A DNA stretch of 64,000 bases from Heloderma charlesbogerti. Taxonomy: Eukaryota > Chordata > Lepidosauria > Squamata > Helodermatidae. The position numbers and the translations under genes were made by a program. The notes under the pieces were generated by a model. That model did no database searches, was not told where the DNA came from, and was given only the letters and a program-made list of their open reading frames with translations. Below are positions 1 to 12,300 of the stretch, in pieces. Numbering within the stretch: position 1 is the first letter of the stretch; every line of letters begins with the position of its first letter. The stretch spans positions 868,001-932,000 of the forward strand of contig JANEZZ010002762.1 in assembly GCA_026122225.1 (NCBI GenBank). Direction: 5' to 3'.

Positions 1-305
1 CTTCTTTGCTACTTCGCAATCCTAGTATGGTTGTATCCCTTGGCCTACAATGAATTGACTTGTTTTTTTGTTGCATTTGGAGAGGCTCAAATCATTTGTG
101 CGTTAACTTGGGGAAATGCACTGGCCAACATCTTTGCTTTTCTACAGCATGAGTTTTCAAAGTCTCTGTCTCCAAACACAGAGGCTCAAAACAATTGCAT
201 TCAACTGATCTAAAGTGGGGGCAGCAGAATTCCTTATACTGTGAAGTGCGGGTACTTGTACCTGTCTCTTAACCGTGGCCCTATTTTCTTTTCCCTCCCC
301 ATCAG
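1..305 (+). other. TOM1L2 intron sequence at the left edge
   Basis: No exon or recognisable repeat is seen. It ends in the pyrimidine tract and acceptor of the exon at 306. Confidence 0.6.
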
Positions 306-384
306 GCCGAAGGATGCCATCCGAGCACTCAAGAAAAGGTTGAATGGAAACAAAAACTACAGAGAAGTGATGCTAGCTCTAACG
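306..384 (+). CDS. TOM1L2: TOM1L2 exon: VHS domain, first part in window
   Basis: The acceptor is a pyrimidine tract plus CAG at 303-305 and the donor is GTGAGA at 385. The first base completes a glycine codon, then 26 residues from [10 protein letters not shown] to VMLALT are read. This is an alpha-helical part of the VHS domain, probably exon 3 of the gene if the human exon layout is kept. Exons 1 and 2 are outside the window. Confidence 0.93.
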
Positions 385-3300
385 GTGAGAAGAGAGAGCA
401 AGTGGGTGTGATTCAGGGGTCAGCAGTTGGAGACTCCTGGGCCTAGGAGCGAACAAGGTGTGCTGAAAGAGGCACTTGTAGCGAGAAGGGATGGAGAAAT
501 TGGTCTATTTCTGTCCATGTCAGTTTCACATGTATTCAGTCATAAGTCTGGTGTGCCCAATTTCCACATCCCTCTGCAAGTTAGAAACAACAACACATGC
601 ATGAATGCTCACATATATTTTTATATGAAATTTCCGCTAATAGATGAATTTTTGTATGTAACTGTTCATAATATGTGCATTTTTGTACACAGCTTTTGCT
701 GTTGTGTACAATTTTGTCTGCAGTTTTTGAGCTGAGGAGTGCATCACAAAATCCTGAGAAGTGTGCCTATTGAAGGGTAGCTGTGTTCCTATCCACATGT
801 TAGTCTGGGAAGTACAAAATTAGGTTGCTTTGTTACAGATGTGGACCACACGAAACTCTCCACCATCCCTACTGGCAACAGAACTTCCTGGCTGGCCATA
901 TTGAGGGATATGAAGGTTTAAGGCCAGGGGTCAACACATTTTGGCTGGCCTTGGTGTCCATTCAAATCTTTGTGGCCAACAGGGTCCTGCCCATCCCTCA
1001 AAGGGTGGGATCCTGTCCTTGATCTCCTGCTGCATCTCTGAAATGCAGCACGATGTTGGGGATGATCCATAATCCCTTTGCCCCTATCTTCGGCTCCATT
1101 CTTATAGCTGGTGTCGGGGGATTGTTCCTGGAGTCACAGGCTGGGTTCACACGATTGCAGGGGGAAACAACCAGTATGGCTTGTTTCCCCTGACCCTGCT
1201 GCTTGTGCGACTGGCATCTACCTAATTACCTGTGCCACATTGTCCCATGGCTTGTTGTAGGGGTTGTGGGTGGGTTAGAAGCCACCCCCACTGCATGCCA
1301 GGTTCAGATGACACGGCAACCCATGGTACGGGTTATTAGGTAAATGCTGGATGTGCGGGAGCGGGGGAAACAACCCAGACTGCGTTGTTTCCCCACTGAT
1401 GGTGCAAATCTGGCCACGGTCTTTCCAGACATGCTAAGCACAGCAGAAGTACAATGTGAAAGCACGCTTCACCTCCCCTCCTCCAGGTTGGTGCTGGAGC
1501 AGTGGATGGGGATTGTCCCATGGTTGTGCTGAGCTCCGAAGGTGCTCAGAGAGTCACGGAAGCCTAGTGATATTGTGGGACAACCCCCACCTCCTGTTTG
1601 CTCCCCAGCTGTTGGGCCCCGGATAGGAGTGTGGGAGCTTGTTTTGACACTGTGCTTCTGAAATGCTGAGAGCCGCTCGCAAATGTAGCACTGAAAGGAA
1701 TCCCCAGTCTTCCTCCCCTTTGGGGATGAGCCATCAAAACATTCCGCACCCTCCCTCCCCCAAGGCTGGGAGGAAGTCTGGGGCTCATTATACGTATCAA
1801 CGGATGGTGCAGCGCTCACCATGGTGAGTGAAATTGTGGGTCCCCAGGTTAAGACACTGGGATCACACCTCAAACTCCTTTCTCAAAGAGACCCTTCATG
1901 GAAAATAGCTGCTGTCCAGGGCAATGTGCTTCTTCCTTATGGTCTGGTTCACATATAATGCTAACCTATGGTTTATTTAACCCATGATTAGCTCATGATT
2001 TGTTGCCTACTCAAGATTTGTCTGGCAGACAGTCGAACAAACCGTGGTTTGTGTTCTCACTTTCTGGGTTGTATGTTTCCCTCCTCCTTCACCCACACCC
2101 TCCGTGTATCCCAAATGCATTTGCAGAGCTGTAGTACTGGCATGTAGAGTGGCTGGATTTTTTTACCCTTCTTGCCTGCCGCCTTCGTAGCCTGGCGAAA
2201 CAACCCATGAACAACCCACACTTTTGAGTTTACAGCCATGGTTTAAACAACCCAGAGCTCACCACCCAACAACAAACCATGGTTTCTCTTTCTGGGTTGT
2301 TTGTGATTAACAAATCAAGGTTTGGTATGCCTCTGGCTTCACACAGCATGACAACTCAGAATTCAACCTGTAGCGTGGGTTAGTGTTATGTGCGAACCTG
2401 GCCTATATGTGTTCACCATCTTCATTTGCTTCACCTGTAATGTGTTTGTGTTTTCCGCACACAGGTACTGGAAACTTGTGTGAAGAACTGTGGCCATCGC
2501 TTTCATGTCCTCGTAGCAAACCGTGACTTCATAGATGGTGTCCTGGTTAAAATCATCTCTCCCAAGAACAATCCTCCCACCATTGTCCAGGATAAAGTAC
2601 TTGCACTGATTCAGGTCTGTTTAGAGGCTTTTAATTCTACACTCATTCTTTCTCTCTCACTCACTGTCTGGATGCTTCTAAATGAGGCTTTATGAGTATG
2701 GGTTGAGAGAACCCATGGTTTGTTGTTGGGTTGTGAACTGTGGGTTGTTCATGTTAACAAACCATGCTTTGTTATTGTGGCTGGGTTCAGGCAACATGAT
2801 AACCCACATTTCAGCAACAACCCATGGTTCAACAACAATCCACACTCAACCCTTGAGTGTGGGTTATTGTGTTGTCTTAACCCAGCCACTGCTACCCCAA
2901 ACCAAGGGGGACTCCCTCAGAACAGCCCAATGGGGATTGAGCAAAGGAGTGGGATAGAAAATCAGGGGGAGCTGGGAATGGAGTGGCTGCGTTCCACACT
3001 GCATCATCTTGTTGCAGGCTCCACATGTGTAACGGCTAAATAGAAATTGCCCCCTTGTAGGCTGTTTCTGTTCTGCTTAGCTGGTCTTTCATAAAGAAGT
3101 CTAAAATACTGCTCTGTGTAAGTGGGTGTTTCTAGCCTGTCTTTTGTAAATAAAACAAACACCAAGATGCTCCAAGGAAAATGAGAGTTACTTCTGCAAC
3201 AAGGGTGCTTCTATTGTAATTAAGGAAGCTTCCTTGGAAACTGACCTCTCCAGATCCCGCATGGGTCTTGCTAATCAAAGATCATGTTCCTTCTGCTCAA

Positions 3301-6300
3301 ATGGGACTGGCTGGAACTCCTTTGCAACTGCGGATCAATGCACTTAATTAACATTATTGGGTAATGGAGCCATTAGCACACAAGTAATGATGCATTCACT
3401 TCGGGCCATAGAGGATACACAGCAAGGCTTCCGTTGTAGGCTGCATGGGCAAATGCGAGTTTGTTCTTGTAAATTTTTGATGGTACTCCTAATTTTGTAT
3501 CTTCCCTTGATATTTTCCTTAACTTGGGAGGTGAAAATGAGAGCACTAACTCAACCTTTCCTGCCTTTGTGAGAGTGAGGAGGTTGGGAGGTTCTAGCCG
3601 GGGGGGTGGAGGGGTGGGGGCACAAAGGGGGAGCTGTCCCCAAATGGTTGGTGGGACTTGCTCAAGCTGGCAGACTGCTTCTTAGTGTTTGTTTTTGTCT
3701 TGTTAGTAAGGCTTGTTTAAACCTTTTTATTTCTTTTACTTATTTAGGCCCACTTAGGCTGCAATCCTATACTCTCTCTTCTGGCACTTACGGAGTTCCC
3801 ATGGGGCTCACATCTGAAGTAGAAGGGTATAGGGGCTGCGCTGTTAAAGATCTCTCCCTGGTGTTTTTTTTTTAAGTAAGTTCTGATGACATGTTCTGGG
3901 GGCTCTGTGTCTTAACTGCAATCAAGTAATGATTTGTGGCTAGATAATTATATTGATGTGACACCTTACTGGAATGCTTGTTGTTGTTGTTCAGTCGTTA
4001 AGTCATGTCTGACTGTTCATGACCCCATGGACCATAGCACGCCAGGCCTTCCTGTCCTCTGCTCTCTCCCAGAGTGTGCTCAAGTTCATACTCATTGCAT
4101 CGGTGATGCTATCTAGCCATCTCATCCTCTGCCGTCCCCTTCTCCTTTTGCCTTCAATCTTTCCCAGCATCAGGGTCTTTTCCAGGGAGTTTTCTCTTCG
4201 CATTAGGTGGCCAAAATATTTGAGCTTCAGCTTCAGTCTCTGTCCTTCCAATGAGCAGTCAGGGTTGATTTCCTTGAGGATGGACTGATTTGACCTCCTT
4301 GCAGTCCAGGGGACTCGTAAGAGTCTTCTCCAGCACCACAGTTCGAAAGCATCAGTTCTTCAGCGCTCAGCCTTCCTTATAGTCCAGCTCTCACAGCCAT
4401 ACATTACTACTGGGAAAACCATAGCTTTGATTAGACGGACCTTTGTCGGCAAGGTGATGTCTCTGCTTCTCACTATGCTGTCTAGGTTTGCCATAGGTTT
4501 CCTCCCAAGGAGCAAGTGTCTTTTAATTTCATGGCTACAGTCACCGTCTGTGGTGATCTTGGAGCCCAAGAAAATAAAATCTGTCACTGCTTCCATTTCT
4601 TCCCCTTCTGTATGCCAGGAAGTGGTGGGGCCAGATGCCATGATCTTCGTTTTTTTAATGTTGAGTTTCAAACCAGCTTTTGCACTCTCCACTTTCACCC
4701 TCAACAAGAGGCTCTTTAGATCCTCTTCGCTTTCTGCCATTAGGGTGGTATCATCTGCGTATCTGAGGTTGTTGATAATTCTCCTGGCAATCTTAATTCC
4801 GACCTGTGATTCATCCAACCCGGCGTTTCTCATGATGTACTCTGCATATAAGTTAAATAAGCAGGGCGACAATATACAGCCTTGTTGTACTCCTTTCCCA
4901 ATTTTGAACCAATCGGTTGTTCCATGTCTGGTTCTTCCTGTTGCTTCTTGACCCTCGTACAGGTTTCTCAGGAGACAGGTAAGGTGGTCTGGTACTCCCA
5001 TCTCTTTAAGAATTTGCCAAAGTTTGTTGTGATCCATACAATCAAAGGCTTTAGCGTAGTCAATGAAGCAGAAATAGACGTTTTTCTGGGATTCTCTTGC
5101 TTTCTCCATGATCCAGTGAATGTTGGCAAATTGATCTCTAGTTCCTCTGCCTCTTTGAAACCCAGCTTGTACTTCCGGTAGTTCTCGGTTCACGTACTGC
5201 TGAAGCCTAGCTTGTAGGATTTTGAGCATCACCTTGCTGGCATGTGAAATGAGCGCAATTGTACGGTAGTTTGAACACTCTTTGGCATTGCCCTTCTTTG
5301 GAATTGGAATGTAAACTGACCTTTTCCAGTCTTGTGGCCACTGCTGAGTGTTCCAAATTTGTTGGCATATTGAGTGCAGCACTTTAACAGCATCATCTTT
5401 TAGGATTTTAAATAGCTCAGCTGGAATACTGTCATCTCCGTTAGCTTTGTTGTTAGTAATGCTTCCTAAGGCCCACTTGACTTCACTCTCTAGGATGTCC
5501 AGCTCAAGTTCAGTGAGCACACTGTCATGGCTATCAGGGACATTCAGATCTTTCCTGTATAGTTCTTCTGTATATTCTTTCCACCTCTTCTTAGTCTCAT
5601 CTGCTTCTGTTAGGTCCCTGCCTTCTTTGTCCTTTATCATGCTCACCTTTGCACAAAACATTCCCTTGAGATCTCTGATTTTCTTGAAGAGATCTCTAGT
5701 CTTTCCCATTATGTTGTTTTCCTCGATTTCTTTGCATTGTTCATTTAAGAAGGCCTTCTTGTCTCTCCTTGCTATTCTCTGGAACTCTGCATTCAGTTGG
5801 GTATATCTTCCCCTTTCTCCCTTGCTTTTTGCTTCCCTTCTTTCCTTAGCTACTTGTAAAGCCTCATCAGACAGCCACTTTGCTTTCTTGCATTCCTTTT
5901 TCTTTGGGATGGATTTAGTTGCTGCCTCCTGAACAATGTTACGGACCTCCGTCCATAGTTCCTCAGGCACTCTGTCTATCAGGTCTAATCCCTGAAATCT
6001 ATTCCTCACCTCCACTGTATATTCATCAGGGATATGACTTAGGTCATACCTTCAATTTCAGCCGAACTTTTGCAAGAAGCAGCTCATGGTCTGAGCCACA
6101 GTCAGCTCCAGGTCTTGTTTTGACTGACTGTATAGAGCTTCTCCATCTTTGGCTGCAAAGGACATAATCAATCTGATTTTGATATTGACCATCTGGTGAT
6201 GTCCATGTGTAGAGTCGCCTCTTGTGCTGTTGGAAAACAGTGTTTGCTATGATCAGCGTGTTCTCGTGGCAAAACTCTATTAGCCTTTGTCCTGCTTCAT

Positions 6301-9300
6301 TTTGTACACCAAGGCCATGCTTGCCTGTTATCCCGGTGATTTCTTGACTTCCTACTTTAGCATTCCAATCCCCTATGATGAAGAGGACATCTTTTTTTGG
6401 TGTTCGTTCTAGAAGGTGTTGTAGGTCTTCATAGAACCGATCAACCTCAGCTTCTTCGGCCTCAGTGGTTGGGGCATAGACTTGAATTACTGTGATGTTG
6501 AATGGTTTGCCTTGGATTCATACTGAGATCATTCTGTCATTTTTGAGATTGTACCCCAGTACTGCTTTTCCCACCCTTTTGTTGACTATGAGTGCTACTC
6601 CATTTCTTCTAAGGGATTCTTGCCCACAGTAGTAGATACGATGGTCACCTGAATTAAATTCGCCCGTGCTTGTCCATTTTAGTTCGCTGCTTCCCAAGAT
6701 GTCGATGTTCAATCTTGCCATCTCATGTTTGACCACCTCCAGCTTACCTCGATTCATTGATCTTACATTCCAGGTTCCTAAACAATATTGTTATTTACAG
6801 CATCGGACTTTCTTTTCACCACCGGACACATCCACAGCTGAGTGTCCTTTCGGCTTTGGCCCAGCCGCTTCACTCTTTCTGGCGCGACTTGGAAATTCCC
6901 TCTGCTGTTCCCCAGTAGTATATTGGACACCTTCCGACCCGAGGGGCTCATCTTCCGGCGTCATCTCTTTTAGCCTTGTGATACGTTCCATGGGGTTTTC
7001 TTGGCAAGAATACTGGAGTGGGTTGCCATGTCCTTCTCCAGTGGACCACATTTTGTCAGAACTCTCTGCCATGACCTGTCCGTCTTGGGTGGCCCCGCAC
7101 GACATAGCTTATGGCTTCACTGAGTTACTCTAGCCCCTTCGCCACAACAAGGCAGTGATCCATGAAGGGGCAGTGAAGGTGCTGTATACTGACTCTGAGC
7201 CTTGGTCCATCCAAGCCAGTATTCTTTCAGACAGGGGTTTTTCCAGCCCTGCCTGGAGTTGCCAGAAATTGAACCTGGGACCATCTGCATGCAACGCAGG
7301 AGCTCTGCCACTGTGCCACAGCCTTTACCCTGATCTTTACTGGGTTTTACTAGTAGTTGTTATTTTTAAAGCTGAAGAAAGTTTACAAATAGATCAGTTT
7401 TCAGCTGTAGTTTTCTGAATCACCTTCATTTGCCAAACAGATAGTTGTAGAGTTTGAATTAGAGAGCTGGAGGCGTGTGTGTGTGTATGTGTGTAGGTAT
7501 AATAGAGCCTTATAAATAAACTTTGTAAATAAACCCACAAAAAGGACTAGCCTGCAAAACTGTCTGCTATCCTGCTGGGCGCAGGCAGAGAAGGGACGGA
7601 GGTGTCCGTCTGTTTGTCTGCCTGTCCTCCAGCAGCCCAGTGCACATCTGCGCTGGGTGCAGAGGAGGAGGTTTTGCTTGTCTTACACCCTACTTAGTTT
7701 CTGTGCTGGCACTTCATTCCTCCTCTGCCAGCCTGCTCACTCACCTGCCTGCAACGGTGGCTTCCGGGAGATACTAGGCTTCAATACTAGGCTGGCATAA
7801 TAACCCTCTGGCCTGTGGCTGCCCGCTTGCTGGAGGATGCTGAGAGATGCAGTCCAACACAACTGGAAAGACCTAGGTTGGAGAAGGCTGGTCTACTCTT
7901 ACTTGGCAGCATCCCTCTCAGATCTCAGGCAGAGTCCTGATTCGTTCTGTACCCACGGAAAACTGGTCTCTTTCAGATTAGGCTTATTGAACGCCAGACT
8001 CCATGATGGAAGAAATCCTGGTTATGTGAAAATCACATGACGCTCCTGTTTGTTTGTTTTCCAGGCCTGGGCTGATGCATTCCGAAGCAGCCCAGACCTA
8101 ACCGGGGTGGTGCATATTTATGAAGAACTCAAAAGGAAAGGGGTCGAATTCCCGATGGCCGATCTGGACGCTCTGTCTCCAATCCACACGCCGCAGAGAG
8201 TAAGTGGGCTGTGCTGTCTGTGTTAGAGCATAGGGCTATGTCGTCTGGGTGAGAGCATTCCTGACCATTGCACATGCTAGCTGGGGCTTCTGGGAGTTGA
8301 AGTCCCAAACATCTGGAGAACTACTTTCTCCCCACCTCTGTGTCAGAGGATGGGAAGAATGAAAGGATTCCTGACTCCTGCATGTTCCCTGAGCTCTGGA
8401 GTGAATTTTAAAGGGACAGAGAAGTGTGTGCTTGGGACAGAGCAAGTGTGTTGCTCTCTCACAACCAGAGCTGTGAGAGAGCTTTTTTTCTCAATTTGTC
8501 CAAGGAGCAAAAACCCAGAGAAAGGTTTGGCTGTGCTATGTCCTGTAGCAATATTGAAGCTAAGCTGAAAGGAGATGGGGGGCACCACTGGCTCAGATGG
8601 CTTTAGAAAGGGGTTACAGTCTGGATTGGATCATCCTTCCCCTTCGCAGTCAACACCACAAAGAGACAAAGCCGCAGGCTAATGCGACTTTATTTGCTGG
8701 AGATTAGACTTTCTACAAATGTAGATTCAAGGAAGCTCTCAGACTGCCTCAGGTCCTAAACAACTAATCTGCGTTCTCTACTCAAGAGGATATGAACCAG
8801 AGGATAGTGAAGTTGCCGACAGTTTGCCTGTGAACCTCACGGACAGACTTGCTCTGCAGTGATGCCCCTCCCTTAGGGTGGCTCCCGCCAACATTGGCTT
8901 TCAAGATTGGCTATCCTGGCGGAGCATCTGAGCCCTTCCCCTCACTTTTCCCACTTTGCTTTGCAACTCGCCCTAGCGTCTCTCAGGTCATGCCCCTCTT
9001 CCTCCTCCTCCTTGGAAACTTGAGGTCTGACGGTGGAGGGAGGGGGCAGGGACTCAGCCTGGGCCATCTGTTTGTCAAGGCCTTTGGAGGAATCTCTCTC
9101 AGCATCTTGGGGCTCTAGGGAAGGTCCCTCCCCCAGACTGTGATCTAGCTGTTCCAACTCTGATTTAGAATCGGAGCTGTCAGACATCTCAAGGGCTTTG
9201 GACTATAGCCCTCTCCTCCCCCTGCAGCTCCCCAGCAAACTAGTATTCAGGGGCATCCTGCATCTGCACTTGGAGGTTCCATTTAGCCGAAGTGGCTAAC

Positions 9301-12300
9301 AGCTGTTGGCAGCCATCTCTCCTCCTCCTCCTCCATCAGTTCCTTGAATCCCTTAAGCCCTTTTCCCCTGGTCCCTGGGTGCAGAGCGTCTTTCAGCTAG
9401 ATGCCCAAATTCCATTTTGGAGAAACGTCCTGGGCTGCATTCCAGTAGTGAGAGGAGCCAAAGGCAAATGGGGGCAGGCCCAAAATGCCTCTCCAAAAAT
9501 ACCAGCCTATTTGAGCTTAAGGCTCTTTACTGCCAGTAGCTCAGCCTTAGGAGAGGCTTTCTGACCTGGAATGGGCAGGGACTGCGCAAAAGCCAGGAAA
9601 CCACGAAATGGTTCTGCACCTCTGCCCTAGTCAAACAGAGAAGGAAGGAGCTGCCCCGCCAGACACTGGGACAAAAATCTGGCCGAGATCCTCTGCCTTC
9701 TGCATGCATCTGCATCTCTTCCTGGAGACTGGCCTGGCACTTTGAGAACTGCAGCCCTGTCTCTAACGCTCCCGCCGACACGTGTGCCAGGCATATCAGC
9801 ACACCCAAGGCGAAAGTTTTATCCTTCAGGAACCTCCTCCCAGTTCTGTAAGCCATGTTTTTCTCCTGGGGGTAGAATTTGTGGCTGTTGGTTTTGTGTT
9901 TCTTGCTCCGTGGAGTTTCCCGAGAGATGGGATTCCAAACGTGCGCTGTGTCCCTCTTTGAGGGTGTCTGCATTTTGTTCTCTGCTAGAGTGTTCCCGAA
10001 GTTGATCCGGCTGCCAATATGCACAGGTCCCAGTCACAGCAAAGGATGAGCTCCAGTTCCTATTCCACTCCGTCTCCGACAGCCTTTGTGGCGCCTCAGG
10101 CTCCGGCTCTGAATGTGACCGGCCCCATCACAGCAAATACGGAACAGGTATTGCGCAGGTGGGGCAGTCCAAGGCCCTCCAGCCTCTAGGGAAAACACAC
10201 ATTTTAAGCGGTGAGATGCACGCACCTTCAGTAGAAGACTGCATGCTTCTTTAAAAGTCCCAGGGCATCATCTGAAGGTATATGAGGCAGCCACCGTGCT
10301 GAAGCTAAGCAGGTTTGGGTCTGGTTAGTGCTTGGAGGGAGACCCCCTGGGAACCACATGTAGCCACTGTGAGTTCCATGATGGAAGAAAGCGGGGATAT
10401 AAATGTAATAAATAAATAAATGGCCAGGTTGGTACCAGGGAGCAGCGTATCACCAGCATATCACACTTATGCTGAGGGAACTGCATTCGCTGTCTGTATA
10501 CTGCTGGGCCAGGTTTACATTTTTGGTACTTGTTTACAAAGCCCTGAACAACGGAGGGCCAGGTTACTTAAGAGATCATCTGATCCCCTGCCGGCCTCCT
10601 CGGTTGCTGAGCTCATCAGGAGATACCCTCCTGGTGGTGCCCAAGATTTCAGAGGTCCAGTCTATCATGGCTTGGAATAGGGCATTTAGTGACAAAGCGA
10701 CCACCCTCTGGAACTTCCTCCCACTCCAGATTAGGCTGGTGCCAACAGGTCTGGGTTTTCAGTGCCTACTGAAAACGTACCTTTTCCAACAAGCGCTCCC
10801 AGGAAGGTAATTTTGTCGTCTGCATGAAGGCATGGTGGTCATTGTTTTGGTACATCACTTAGAACTTTCTTTAATATAAACAATTCATAAATATCGTTAA
10901 GTAAATAATTAATAAATAAAAGCACCCCATCCCCAATAGATTGCACGACTGCGCAGCGAGCTAGATGTTGTTCGCGGGAACATGAAAGTGATGTCTGAGA
11001 TGCTCACAGAAATGGTCCCTGGGCAGGAAGATTCGTCGGATCTTGAGTTGTTGCAAGTAAGTCTATTCGAATTGAATAATTCCTGGATCTTGACATGGGG
11101 CTCTTCTGTTCTCCCCCCACCCCCCAACCCTTGGCTTTGACTGTGGGAATGCTGTGGACATAATATACCTTGACTTCAGCAAAGCTTTTGACAAAGTGCC
11201 CCATGATATCCTGATGAGCAAACCAACTCAGAGTGGGCTAGGTGAAACAACAATCAGCTGGATCCACAGTTGGCTACAGAATCGTACTCAAAGAGTGCTT
11301 ATCAGTGGGATCTTCTCAAACTGGGGAGAGGTAACGAGTGGGGTGCCGCAGGGCTCAGTCCTGGGCCCAGTGCTCTTCAACATTTTTTATTAATGACTTG
11401 TATGAGGTGGTGCAGGGAATGCTGATCAGATTTGTAGATGACACAAAATTGGGCGGGATAGCTAATACTTTGGAAGACAGAAACAAAATTCAAAGTGATC
11501 TGGATAGACTGGAGCGCTGGGCTGAAAATAACAGAATGCAATTTAATAGGGATAAATGCCCAGTTATGCACCTAGGAAAAAGAAACTAAATGCACAGTTA
11601 CAAGGTGGGGGATACGTGGTTCAACAACACTACAGTTGAGAAGGATCTTGGAATTGTTGTAGATCACAAGCTGAATATGAGACAACAGTGTGATGTGGCT
11701 GCAAAAAGGCAAATGCTATTTGGAGTTGCATTAATCGAAGCATAGCTACCAAATCCCGGGAAGTACTAGTTCCCCTCTACTCAGCACTGGTTAGGCCTCA
11801 TCTGGAGTACTGTGTCCAGTTCTGGGCACCACACTTGAAGAAGGATGCAGACAAGCTGGAGAGGGTTCAGAGGAGGGCAACAAAGATGATCAGCGGACTG
11901 GAAACAAAGCCCTGTGAAGAGAGACTGAAAGAACTGGGCATGTTTAGCCTTGAGAAGAGAAGACTGAGGGGAGATCAGATAGCGCTCTTCAAGTACTTGA
12001 AAGCTTGCCACAGAGAGGAAGGCCAAGATCTCTTCTCGATCATCCCAGAATGCAGGACACAGAATAATAGGCTCAAGTGACAGGAAGCCAGATTCCGGCT
12101 GAACATCAGGAAAAATGTCCTGACTTTTAGAGCAATATGACAATGGAGCCAATTCCCTAGGGAGGTAGTGAACTCTCCCACACTGGAGGCATTCAAGATG
12201 AGGCTGGACAGCCATCTGTTGGGGATGCTGTGACTTGGATTCCTGCATTGAGCAGTGGGTTGGACTCAGTGGTCTTATAGGCCCCTTCCAGCCCCACTAT

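Noticed and set aside
1469..1873. Minus-strand 134-residue frame
   Set aside because: Low-complexity translation in intronic sequence with no family resemblance.
5348..5932. Plus-strand 194-residue Ser/Leu-rich frame (and its twin at 56790-57374)
   Set aside because: It is the antisense of the BovB ORF; both copies share it for that reason, and it has no independent support.
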